From positions 2,108,001 to 2,172,000 of the forward strand of contig CM074140.1 in NCBI GenBank assembly GCA_037178625.1: a stretch of 64,000 bases of DNA, written 5' to 3'. Both the position numbers and the translations under genes were made by a program. The notes below the pieces were generated by a model. It was given only the letters and a program-made list of their open reading frames with translations. It was not told where the DNA came from and searched no databases. Numbering within the stretch: position 1 is the stretch's first letter; the number at the start of each line of letters is the position of its first letter. Origin of the DNA: Skeletonema tropicum (lineage: Eukaryota; Bacillariophyta; Thalassiosirophyceae; Thalassiosirales; Thalassiosiraceae). This document shows, in pieces, positions 42,614 through 51,994 of this stretch.

Positions 42614-43232
42614 CGTGATTCTCAGTCGCGAAAATTGACCAGGCAGTGCGTTGCATTCACAGCTGTGCCTGTGCTGCTGTTCTTATCAGAGGGGATATCT
42701 AAGGAGTAGAGAACTGTCAGAAATAAATAGAGGAATAGGCGTACAATGGATATTAAAGACATTCATAAACATCAATTGATCAATTTTCATGTCATAATAC
42801 AATGCAAACCGGTGTTGCCATTCATTAAGTCTGGCGCAGTTTGGATTAATTTAGATTGATGTCATACATGTCTTCTTTCGATCACAAGACAGGCACATCG
42901 ATACTGAGACAAACCCACCGAGCTCATGAATGTTAGAAAATTCTCATGGTTAGTACCTGTGCTCGAAGCGAGGTGTGCGCCTCAAGATGAAGAAGTTCTC
43001 CCAGCAAAGAGTAATCGGGCAAGAGGGCATGCTCCCAACAATTTGAACATATCCCCATTTCGAACATTCAATCCTCATGATTGAATACCAAACATATGTA
43101 TCTAATCTAATATTAATAAATATAAATAAATTGTGGTTCGTACGGTCGTCGGTACGTGTTTGTCACATTTCGTTAAAATTCGCTGTGATAACCTAAACTT
43201 TTTTCGTTTTAGTAGTTCAGGAGTAGATCCAC
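42614..43232. other. intergenic before tandem repeat
   Basis: No coding frame supported. It is A/T-rich, with AATATTAATAAATATAAATAAATT at about 43110. Confidence 0.4.
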
Positions 43233-43792
43233 ATCCTGAATAACAACGCATAATCTTCATAAATACAGGCCACCATACCGAAAATCTGAAAGGGATAAAA
43301 CCATTTCCTTTCAGATTTTTTGCCCTTCAGGTTTGCATTCGCTACGTTTTAGCAAGCAAGTTAGAACCGCTTCGTATGACTCCGTTCTCATTCCAAGGCC
43401 AACATAGCATAAGTAGTGCAAAACAGACGACCAACACAGATATTTAGTTAGAGCCGTATCCTGAATAACAACGCATAATCTTCATAAATACAGGCCACCA
43501 TACCGAAAATCTGAAAGGGATAAAACCATTTCCTTTCAGATTTTTTGCCCTTCAGGTTTGCATTCGCTACGTTTTAGCAAGCAAGTTAGAACCGCTTCGT
43601 ATGACTCCGTTCTCATTCCAAGGCCAACATAGCATAAGTAGTGCAAAACAGACGACCAACATAGATATTTAGTTAGAGCCGTATCCTGAATAACAACGCA
43701 TAATCTTCATAAATACAGGCCACCATACCGAAAATCTGAAAGGGATAAAACCATTTCCTTTCAGATTTTTTGCCCTTCAGGTTTGCATTCGA
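43233..43792. repeat. 225-bp tandem repeat, two and a half units
   Basis: Units begin ATCCTGAATAACAACGCATA at 43233, 43458 and 43683. The third is cut at about 43792, after TTTGCATTCG. Units one and two are almost identical (one visible C/T change near the end). Each contains an inverted repeat, AAAATCTGAAAGG ... CCTTTCAGATTTTTT, with a loop of about 13 bases. Confidence 0.93.
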
Positions 43793-44124
43793 ATTCGTCA
43801 ATAATTGTTGTTTACTCGTACCCAAATGCTTGTCTTGGGGGATTCCTTGGGGCAAACGGGCGTTGACGCCCGCGATGAATTGTGAGCAAACTTGATGCCA
43901 AAATGAAAATAAGGAAACAATCGACAATAATCGACCTCCTTCGATCGATGATAAATACTTATGACATCATCGCCATCGCCATTACATGAATAGCGTCAAC
44001 TTGATATTAGTCGTCTCAGAATAGGCACACGATAAGATCGTTCAATGCTCTCGTTCTTGCCTACACTGCCATCATCTATCTGATAAATTCCAAATTACAC
44101 ACCTATATAATACATACTTTAGTC
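43793..44124. other. upstream region of PITH gene
   Basis: Nothing beyond a likely TATA-like CTATATAATACATA at 44102, about 20 bases before the ATG. Confidence 0.45.
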
Positions 44125-44865
44125 ATGAGTGGATGTGATGGACATAGCCACGACCATGACCACGCCGAACCAGACGACACCTCCACCGCACTAGGGACCT
44201 CCCTCCGTCCCTCCATAAACTTCGCCTCGGTAATCTGCCTCAACGAAACCACACAAAATTCTGGCCGGGACGTGTTAAAGTTATACGAAGAGCGGCTGAC
44301 ACCCCAGCCGTCGTTGATAAGTCAAGAAGACCCCGATGAAGATCCAGAGTTGTTATTGGTGGTTCCATTTAGTGAAGCGGTGACTATGAAGAGTATTAGT
44401 ATTTTGAGTCATCATGGAAGTCCTGGCAATACTGCAACAATAGGGACGGCGGCACCCAGAACGGTGCGCATCTACGTGGACCGTTCCAACCTCGACTTTG
44501 AAACAGTCCGTGATTTGGAACCTACTGCCACGATCACTTTGGTGCCTCCTTCCCATCAATGGTCGGAGGAACACGGGTATGGTACAATCGATTATCCATT
44601 GCGACCGGCGGGACGCTTCCAGAATATATCGGAAATAGCCTTGTACTTTTGTGATAATCATGAAATGCCAGAGGGTCACGGTGCGGCTTCCAACATGGAC
44701 GACTATGATGATGATAGAGTGTCCACGGAGATTACATATGTGGGGTTTAAGGGTAAGGGAACGAATATGAAACGAAAGGCAGTCAAGGCTGTTTATGAGA
44801 CGAGGGGGATGAAGAAGGATCACAAGATGCCTGGATCGAAATATTTCGGAATGGAGGGGGTTTAA
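44125..44865 (+). CDS. PITHD1: PITH-domain protein (PITHD1-like)
   Basis: The 246-codon frame starts at ATG 44125. The opening His/Asp-rich segment (HSHDHDHAEPDD) resembles that of PITHD1 proteins. The PITH fold (proteasome-interacting thioredoxin C-terminal domain) covers about residues 20-215: SINFASVICLNET, LLLVVPFSEAVTMKSISIL, PRTVRIYVDRSNLDFETV, and the closing STEITYVGFKGKGTNM. The tail VKAVYETRGMKKDHKM is also family-like. PITH proteins associate with the 26S proteasome lid; PITHD1 has been tied to proteasome assembly and cell signalling. Length is close to the usual 210 residues plus small insertions. No thioredoxin domain is attached. Confidence 0.9.
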   Translation: MSGCDGHSHDHDHAEPDDTSTALGTSLRPSINFASVICLNETTQNSGRDVLKLYEERLTPQPSLISQEDPDEDPELLLVVPFSEAVTMKSISILSHHGSPGNTATIGTAAPRTVRIYVDRSNLDFETVRDLEPTATITLVPPSHQWSEEHGYGTIDYPLRPAGRFQNISEIALYFCDNHEMPEGHGAASNMDDYDDDRVSTEITYVGFKGKGTNMKRKAVKAVYETRGMKKDHKMPGSKYFGMEGV

Positions 44866-45306
44866 TAGAGACAGAAAGAAGGGATGAATAGAAATGTGGT
44901 GTGTGTTGCAGTTGCAACTTGGTGTGATTGGAGGCATTTTTCCAAGCAAAGAGTGTGCTCTTGGGGCTTCAATTCTTTCATATTATAAGTGAATCCTCTC
45001 AAGTACAGCAAACACTTCAGCGGCAGAATGAAACACATGCATACTTATACCTACTGCCTTTACCCTAGAAAGTTGGTGTTCAAAATTCAAACATTTTTTT
45101 TCCTTTATCAACTCTTCAATGACATAATGATTAAACCTCAAACCTGCTCCTCCTCGTTACCTATTGTACAACACTACTTCTTCAGCAGAAAAGACTCTTG
45201 AACACACAGATCCAAGCGTTGCTTGCCATCATGAACAATGTTCGACGTTTGACCTTTTAAAAGAACTGTCACTTCTTTCCTTCCACGGTATTATCAAACC
45301 AATCAT
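44866..45306. other. convergent intergenic region
   Basis: 3' ends of two convergent genes; no features with support. Confidence 0.4.
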
Positions 45307-46470
45307 TTATTCATCAAAGAGACTATTTTCTCCAAAATTCAAATGTTCTTTGAACCATGGCCTAGCATACATCTGATAGAGAACTTTTCGAACAACTCCT
45401 CCTTCTCCTCCTCCAGTGTTTTCGGCGTGATCATCCTCCTTTTCTACTGCTTCAGATGACTCAACCGATATCGTAGAAGAAAGATTCGAAGTACCCCGAT
45501 GACAAACTCGATAGTCGTACAATAACACATCACCCTTTCCAATAACTGCAGGAACAGCCGTGTCAATTTTTGTACCCATTACCACCTCTGGATCCATCTG
45601 GTGTGAGCCAACCACAAACTCTGTAGGTCCCAAAACCATCAATTCGTCAGCATCGTGCAATCCTACAAAGATGTTGATGGCATAGCTGGGTAAGGACTCA
45701 TTAATCCCACTACCACCAAACAGTGGACTTCCATCCGTATGCCACGGCTGATCTGCTGATCCGGGATGAGAAAAGATCCAACCCGAGTAAACCAATGATG
45801 GTGGTTCTGCACCATGAAGTATTGATGCTGATAAATTTTCAACTAGTTCCATAAGTGATGATGGAAGCTCTTGTTGTTTGTTGGTGGCATCATCATCATA
45901 TCGAACGTCCATTCGTCCCCGACATCGCACCGCCAACTCCTTGTACACGAATGTTTCCTCATCCGCCTTTGGGGAATTGTATGGTATTTTCTTCGCATCC
46001 AGCGCATCGCAAATGCGACGTTGTGTGTCATCCGCAACGGTGGTAATTGTGGACACATCTTTCTCGGATAGTGCATTACGGAGGATGACGAGGCCATGAT
46101 GTTTCATTAGGCTGCGAACGTCGGCAAATAGCTCATCATCGCCACCGCTATTATGTTGATAATCAAGTGTAGAAATTGTGAACTGATCCAGAATGGTGTC
46201 TTGAGACTGCGTTTGTCTACGGTGGAGGGTTTGTTTGGGTGTCTCTGATGTTTTTTCTGGTTTCTCCTTATTGGCATCAGTAGTAGTAGAGATTTTGTTG
46301 ACTGTTCGAGGTCGTTTGCGAGAGTTGCTAGGTGGAAGCTGCTGCGGTATCGATTTACTGAATAGGTCATTATTAGAGGGAGGATCGTCGGTATTAGGAG
46401 AAGAGGAAGAGCCAAATATGGACTCTGTAAGCGATGGGGCAGCTGTGCTATTATTGCCGAAGAGGTTCAT
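45307..46470 (-). CDS. PhyH-like Fe(II)/2OG dioxygenase
   Basis: The 387-codon frame starts at ATG 46470. The first 95 residues are Ser/Asn/Pro-rich and disordered with a basic SRKRPRTVNK patch. The oxygenase domain has LMKHHGLVILRNALSEKDVS, typical of the PhyH N-terminal strand, then metal ligands HTD in PWHTDGSPLF and the distal His in VCHRGTSNLS. A 2OG-binding Arg is expected after it; KVLYQMYARPWFKE fits. The two acidic inserts before the last strand (EKEDDHAENTGGG) are unusual. The substrate is unknown; the family includes enzymes acting on phytanoyl-CoA, ectoine and various secondary metabolites. No signal peptide, so cytosolic or nuclear. Confidence 0.78.
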   Translation of the reverse strand: MNLFGNNSTAAPSLTESIFGSSSSPNTDDPPSNNDLFSKSIPQQLPPSNSRKRPRTVNKISTTTDANKEKPEKTSETPKQTLHRRQTQSQDTILDQFTISTLDYQHNSGGDDELFADVRSLMKHHGLVILRNALSEKDVSTITTVADDTQRRICDALDAKKIPYNSPKADEETFVYKELAVRCRGRMDVRYDDDATNKQQELPSSLMELVENLSASILHGAEPPSLVYSGWIFSHPGSADQPWHTDGSPLFGGSGINESLPSYAINIFVGLHDADELMVLGPTEFVVGSHQMDPEVVMGTKIDTAVPAVIGKGDVLLYDYRVCHRGTSNLSSTISVESSEAVEKEDDHAENTGGGEGGVVRKVLYQMYARPWFKEHLNFGENSLFDE

Positions 46471-46694
46471 GGTTGCTGTATCTGTTGCTGTGTGGTTGTG
46501 CCTGGTTGTGCGCTGCTATTGATGTTGATGCAAGGGTAGGTAAATAAGCAGGGTTGGCGACGATGGTTCCCGCCAAAATTTTACCTAGTAAAAAAGCTGA
46601 GTACCGTTACCGTCTCGTCGGCAAACTGGAATGCGAAAGTCAGTGACGGTCCGAACAGGATGATCAGCACTAACCACGCCGCTCAAGGCACGCA
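46471..46694. other. short spacer before foldback element
   Basis: Promoter side of the dioxygenase gene; nothing else seen. Confidence 0.4.
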
Positions 46695-47043
46695 CGGCAA
46701 CCATGATCACCGTTGCCGCCGTTGAATTAGACCAAGTTAATAGCCGTATTATGGGATGATTGGTGGCTGACGGTTATTATGGATTACTATGTTGGTGTTG
46801 AAGCTCTCGCCGCTGCCAAATCCCCTGAGAGAAGGCAGTATGGAGGCAATATTAGACAGTGACGTCCGGCGAGCGCCGCCCACTGAACAGTGCTTATTGA
46901 ACATCCCAAGGAGCGTTTCTGCTGGATCCAAGCACGATAACACAGACATAATAATCCATAGTAACGATCAGCCACCGATCGGCCGATATTACGGCTATTA
47001 ACTTGGTCTATTTCAGCGGCGGCAACGCTGACCATGGTTGCCG
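46695..47043. mobile_element. 349-bp foldback MITE
   Basis: Arms of about 100 bp (46695-46793 and 46945-47043) are inverted and about 80-85% matching by eye, sharing CGGCAACCATG, GTTGCCGCCG, GACCAAGTTAATAGCCGTA and GGTGGCTGA. GCA occurs just outside both ends (46692-46694 and 47044-47046), a possible 3-bp target duplication. The centre encodes nothing credible. Confidence 0.75.
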
Positions 47044-47342
47044 GCAGAGAGTGTTAAATTTGAGCTTTCAATGACGGAGATCGGGCGGGCAACCGAGACT
47101 CAATGAAAGCAAGCGAGACTCAATTATACGGATCTCAAAGTCGTAACGATAATCTTACTTAGGAAAATTCGATGCCGTTTCCTGCACACTTTTAACCGTA
47201 CCAGCAATACATCGGAACTTGTGAAGAATCGCTAAATTCGAATACCGGTTAGCCGACGAGATGGTAAATTGATTTTGAAAAGGGATAGGCAACAAAAAGA
47301 AGACAAACGATCCCACCCTGCAATGAACGGCAACAATAAACA
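47044..47342. other. spacer between MITE and tandem element
   Basis: Nothing recognised. Confidence 0.4.
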
Positions 47343-47811
47343 TACTTAGCCCAGATTTAGGGGACAACATGGGCAGTTTTCTGGGCGTTTTCACAAATAG
47401 GGGGACAAACTGGCCTTTTTTCTCAAAATAAATGTGTTTTAGTTTGGATGATCACGCGCAATTTGTTAGGCTCGCGTTTCTATGCCAGCGCAGTTTTGGT
47501 TTTGAGTTCAACTTTGTCCCCTGATTTTCTACGCACTCGTGTACGAGTTCCAAACGTAACGTGCATGCTAAATGCCAAAACACCTCCCCTTCTTATCCTT
47601 CCTCTCCCCCGCCGCAGCGCCGCAGCAGAACAAAAAACAGTGAGAGAATAAGTAGACCAAGCCGTCAGCCGCCGCATTAGAAATTACACTCCCCAGCCAT
47701 CATGCCTACTACTGCTAGTAAAAGGGGGGCGCCACACATTGTGCAACAGGGTGCATTGTGGCACCACCTATTTCCTCAATTTGTCTTCGTGCTAGTTGGC
47801 CTTCGCCCGGC

Positions 47812-49140
47812 ATGTTGAACCGCTACATCAAGATTGCCGATGCTGGTGATGAACACGTTGGAAAGGTGGTTTGTGGTAGGGATAGACTGGGTGTTGGTTT
47901 TGCAGAGTCACAGCCATACTTCGATTTCAGTGACTTTGACGGAGCAGAATATGCCGCCCGGCATGCTGCTGTAAATGCTTGGATTAAGGCTCGTATGCCC
48001 GTGGAGGCACGCTCAAATGAGGCTGTATAATTACTGTTTAAGGCATGCATTGCATCGCTTGTGTATCACAAGAAGAAGGGGAACCTTGACTCAATGCATT
48101 CAAATTGTCCACTGCGCACAAGCATTTTCTGGATCGAGGATGTTCCATTCGCTGATTGTGTGACAACAAAGTATCCTTGGAACAAGACAGATGACACGCC
48201 AGAGCTTACTGGTATACCTCCAGATGTTGCTTTGTTGGTAGAGGTGCAGAGCTTGAAGGAAGAGCTAGCCAAGATGAAAGAGCATCTCAAGGAATCATTC
48301 AAAGACATCTTAGTAAATCAGCTAGATTCAAGAAATGTTGGAGGAACAAACTTTACGCAATCAACCATCATCATGGAGAAGCTGGATGCGCTACTAGAGA
48401 AAGCTGGAAACATTTATGAGCGCCCCAGTGGTAGGACCCGCCGTCCCTTCGACGACGACGAGGAGGAAGAAGACAATGATGTTGATGATTTAGTGGTAGA
48501 ATACGACATTGCAGCAGAGGAACCTACGTTGGATGGTGTGGATAAGGCTGCGGTCACCCCGTTGGTCAAAGAGGCGCTTGCAAAGAAGCGAAGAGAGGAG
48601 ATGCTTCAGCAGCGGAAGTGGTCGATGGGGGTGAGTTCTGAAGGCATTTTGACTCCTCTTCCTCCAGATTTTACTTTTCCCCAGATGAACATGAACGGAT
48701 TGATCACCAAGTGGTTTCTTGGGGATAAAAAGAACAACATACCACCGTATCGACTCCTCCACGCTAACAATAATTTCATCGAACACGTTAAAAATGGAAA
48801 GAGGGACATCTCGAAGATGGGTAAAGTAATGGAGAAGGTAAAGCACTTTGGAATGACAGTGGATGCTTGGCCGTCGGATGGTAAGTGGGATGGTAGCAAG
48901 GTGGCGACGCTGTACTCGAAAGTTTGGCCTCTTTTATATCCGTACCTCGTAACGCAAGGGAAGCACGGAGCAAAGAGCGCGGCAAAAAGTCGTAGGGAGC
49001 AGAACAGTTGGAGAACATGCTACAACAAAATGGTGGATAGAGGATTGTTGAAGGGTGGCAAGAAGCGTAAGGCGAAAAAGACAAACAATGCACCGGTAGA
49101 ACCCCAAAAGAAGAAGAGGAAGCAAGAATATTTAGTTTAA
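47812..49140 (+). pseudogene. element-encoded protein with in-frame stop, copy 1
   Basis: One frame runs from ATG 47812 to 49140, interrupted only by TAA at 48028-48030. The start encodes RYIKIADAGDEHVGKVVCGR, and after the stop come CIASLVYHKKKGNLDSMHSN, VTTKYPWNKTDDTP and LTGIPPDVALLVEVQSLKEE. I associate this order (GD..VG+, ASL.YH, GIPP.V.LL.E...LK) with the C-terminal half of recombinase-like ORFs abundant in stramenopile mobile elements, possibly Cryptons. A coiled coil, an acidic run and a basic KKKRKQ tail follow, with a conserved-looking module NMNGLITKWFLGDKKNNIPPYRLL in between. The catalytic half expected upstream is missing, so the unit is probably non-autonomous. Confidence 0.55.
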
Positions 49141-49875
49141 TATAATATATGTGAATTTGTTCGTTCCGTTTGATATAATATTGATCGATATTGACTTTCA
49201 TTCCAATCTTTTCCTGCATTATGCGTGTGGGTTTTTCAGTAGGGTTATTGGTGGGAGCCCTTTTCCTGCATTATGTTGTGTGGGTTTTTCAGTATAGGGT
49301 TCGTGGTGGGTTGGCTGGGCTCCCTCCTGGTTTTGTCTCCCCTTTTTGAAGATGTCTGTACTTCACCCGTCAAGGTCCCTTTTGTCCCCTTATTCTCATG
49401 AAACAATACTTAGCCCAGATTTAGGGGACAACATGGGCAGTTTTCTGGGCGTTTTCACAAATAGGGGGACAAACTGGCCTTTTTTCTCAAAATAAATGTG
49501 TTTTAGTTTGGATGATCACGCGCAATTTGTTAGGCTCGCGTTTCTATGCCAGCGCAGTTTTGGTTTTGAGTTCAACTTTGTCCCCTGATTTTCTACGCAC
49601 TCGTGTACGAGTTCCAAACGTAACGTGCATGCTAAATGCCAAAACACCTCCCCTTCTTATCCTTCCTCTCCCCCGCCGCAGCGCCGCAGCAGAACAAAAA
49701 ACAGTGAGAGAATAAGTAGACCAAGCCGTCAGCCGCCGCATTAGAAATTACACTCCCCAGCCATCATGCCTACTACTGCTAGTAAAAGGGGGGCGCCACA
49801 CATTGTGCAACAGGGTGCATTGTGGCACCACCTATTTCCTCAATTTGTCTTCGTGCTAGTTGGCCTTCGCCCGGC

Positions 49876-51204
49876 ATGTTGAACCGCTACATCAAGATTG
49901 CCGATGCTGGTGATGAACACGTTGGAAAGGTGGTTTGTGGTAGGGATAGACTGGGTGTTGGTTTTGCAGAGTCACAGCCATACTTCGATTTCAGTGACTT
50001 TGACGGAGCAGAATATGCCGCCCGGCATGCTGCTGTAAATGCTTGGATTAAGGCTCGTATGCCCGTGGAGGCACGCTCAAATGAGGCTGTATAATTACTG
50101 TTTAAGGCATGCATTGCATCGCTTGTGTATCACAAGAAGAAGGGGAACCTTGACTCAATGCATTCAAATTGTCCACTGCGCACAAGCATTTTCTGGATCG
50201 AGGATGTTCCATTCGCTGATTGTGTGACAACAAAGTATCCTTGGAACAAGACAGATGACACGCCAGAGCTTACTGGTATACCTCCAGATGTTGCTTTGTT
50301 GGTAGAGGTGCAGAGCTTGAAGGAAGAGCTAGCCAAGATGAAAGAGCATCTCAAGGAATCATTCAAAGACATCTTAGTAAATCAGCTAGATTCAAGAAAT
50401 GTTGGAGGAACAAACTTTACGCAATCAACCATCATCATGGAGAAGCTGGATGCGCTACTAGAGAAAGCTGGAAACATTTATGAGCGCCCCAGTGGTAGGA
50501 CCCGCCGTCCCTTCGACGACGACGAGGAGGAAGAAGACAATGATGTTGATGATTTAGTGGTAGAATACGACATTGCAGCAGAGGAACCTACGTTGGATGG
50601 TGTGGATAAGGCTGCGGTCACCCCGTTGGTCAAAGAGGCGCTTGCAAAGAAGCGAAGAGAGGAGATGCTTCAGCAGCGGAAGTGGTCGATGGGGGTGAGT
50701 TCTGAAGGCATTTTGACTCCTCTTCCTCCAGATTTTACTTTTCCCCAGATGAACATGAACGGATTGATCACCAAGTGGTTTCTTGGGGATAAAAAGAACA
50801 ACATACCACCGTATCGACTCCTCCACGCTAACAATAATTTCATCGAACACGTTAAAAATGGAAAGAGGGACATCTCGAAGATGGGTAAAGTAATGGAGAA
50901 GGTAAAGCACTTTGGAATGACAGTGGATGCTTGGCCGTCGGATGGTAAGTGGGATGGTAGCAAGGTGGCGACGCTGTACTCGAAAGTTTGGCCTCTTTTA
51001 TATCCGTACCTCGTAACGCAAGGGAAGCACGGAGCAAAGAGCGCGGCAAAAAGTCGTAGGGAGCAGAACAGTTGGAGAACATGCTACAACAAAATGGTGG
51101 ATAGAGGATTGTTGAAGGGTGGCAAGAAGCGTAAGGCGAAAAAGACAAACAATGCACCGGTAGAACCCCAAAAGAAGAAGAGGAAGCAAGAATATTTAGT
51201 TTAA
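49876..51204 (+). pseudogene. element-encoded protein with in-frame stop, copy 2
   Basis: Same structure as the first copy, including the same in-frame TAA (50092-50094). Because both copies share the lesion, the stop predates the tandem duplication or is read through. The part after the stop (359 codons when read from its first open codon at 50125) has stayed fully open in both. Confidence 0.55.
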
Positions 51205-51476
51205 TATAATATATGTGAATTTGTTCGTTCCGTTTGATATAATATTGATCGATATTGACTTTCATTCCAATCTTTTCCTGCATTATGCGTGTGGGTTTTT
51301 CAGTAGGGTTATTGGTGGGAGCCCTTTTCCTGCATTATGTTGTGTGGGTTTTTCAGTATAGGGTTCGTGGTGGGTTGGCTGGGCTCCCTCCTGGTTTTGT
51401 CTCCCCTTTTTGAAGATGTCTGTACTTCACCCGTCAAGGTCCCTTTTGTCCCCTTATTCTCATGAAACAATACTTA

Positions 51477-51994
51477 TCCCAACCATTTTTTGAAAACTGT
51501 ACCTCAGTACAGTTTTGCGTAGACCTCTGGTATGTTTCTACGTGAAGGGCAAAACTGTACCTCGGTACAGTTTTCAAAAAAGGCAATAGGCCTCGTGATA
51601 TTTGTGTGAATAAAGCATTACACGTCATGTGGCCTATAGGTCTTATTATTGCGTACAAGGGCTAAAGGTTTTTTGAAAAAATGCCGTTAGGAGCTGCCTA
51701 GCTTTGCCCGCTAACAAAGTTGAGTTTGAAAACTGTCGAAGTACCTACAGTTTTCAATGCCTACGGGTACTGGGTCCAACACGAAAACTGTACTGAGGTA
51801 CAGTTTTCAAGATGGTTGGGATATGCATCAATAATTGTAAGTATTACATATAATGCTTTATTCACACAAATATCACGAGGCCTATTGCCTTTTTTGAAAA
51901 CTGTACCGAGGTACAGTTTTGCCCTTCACGTAGAAACATACCAGAGGTCTACGCAAAACTGTACTGAGGTACAGTTTTCAAAAACTGGTTGGGA
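51477..51994. mobile_element. 518-bp MITE with about 145-bp terminal inverted repeats and TA target
   Basis: The ends read TCCCAACCA...TGGTTGGGA with TA on both sides (51475-51476 and 51995-51996). Arms match almost perfectly for about 145 bp (one visible difference at the tenth base). Each arm contains two perfect short palindromes built on GAAAACTGTACC...GGTACAGTTTTC, and two further related ones lie in the centre. TA targets and such ends suit a Tc1/mariner-type MITE. The left end uses the TA of the neighbouring element's terminal ATACTTA. Confidence 0.93.

Larger units (their letters stand above)
47343..51470 (+). mobile_element. head-to-tail pair of identical-looking 2,064-bp elements (tentative Crypton-like)
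   Basis: Copy one is 47343-49406 and copy two 49407-51470. Every frame in one recurs at the same offset in the other, so they are identical or nearly so. The heptamer ATACTTA lies at all three boundaries (47342, 49406, 51470). There are no terminal inverted repeats. Such ends, a short shared core and head-to-tail joining suit integration of a circular intermediate by a tyrosine recombinase. Each unit holds one broken gene (47812-49140 and 49876-51204). Unequal crossing-over at a solo duplication is the alternative for the tandem. Confidence 0.8.

Noticed and set aside
44353..44949. 198-codon minus-strand frame opposite the PITH gene
   Set aside because: A shadow of the real plus-strand frame; no domain and implausible composition.
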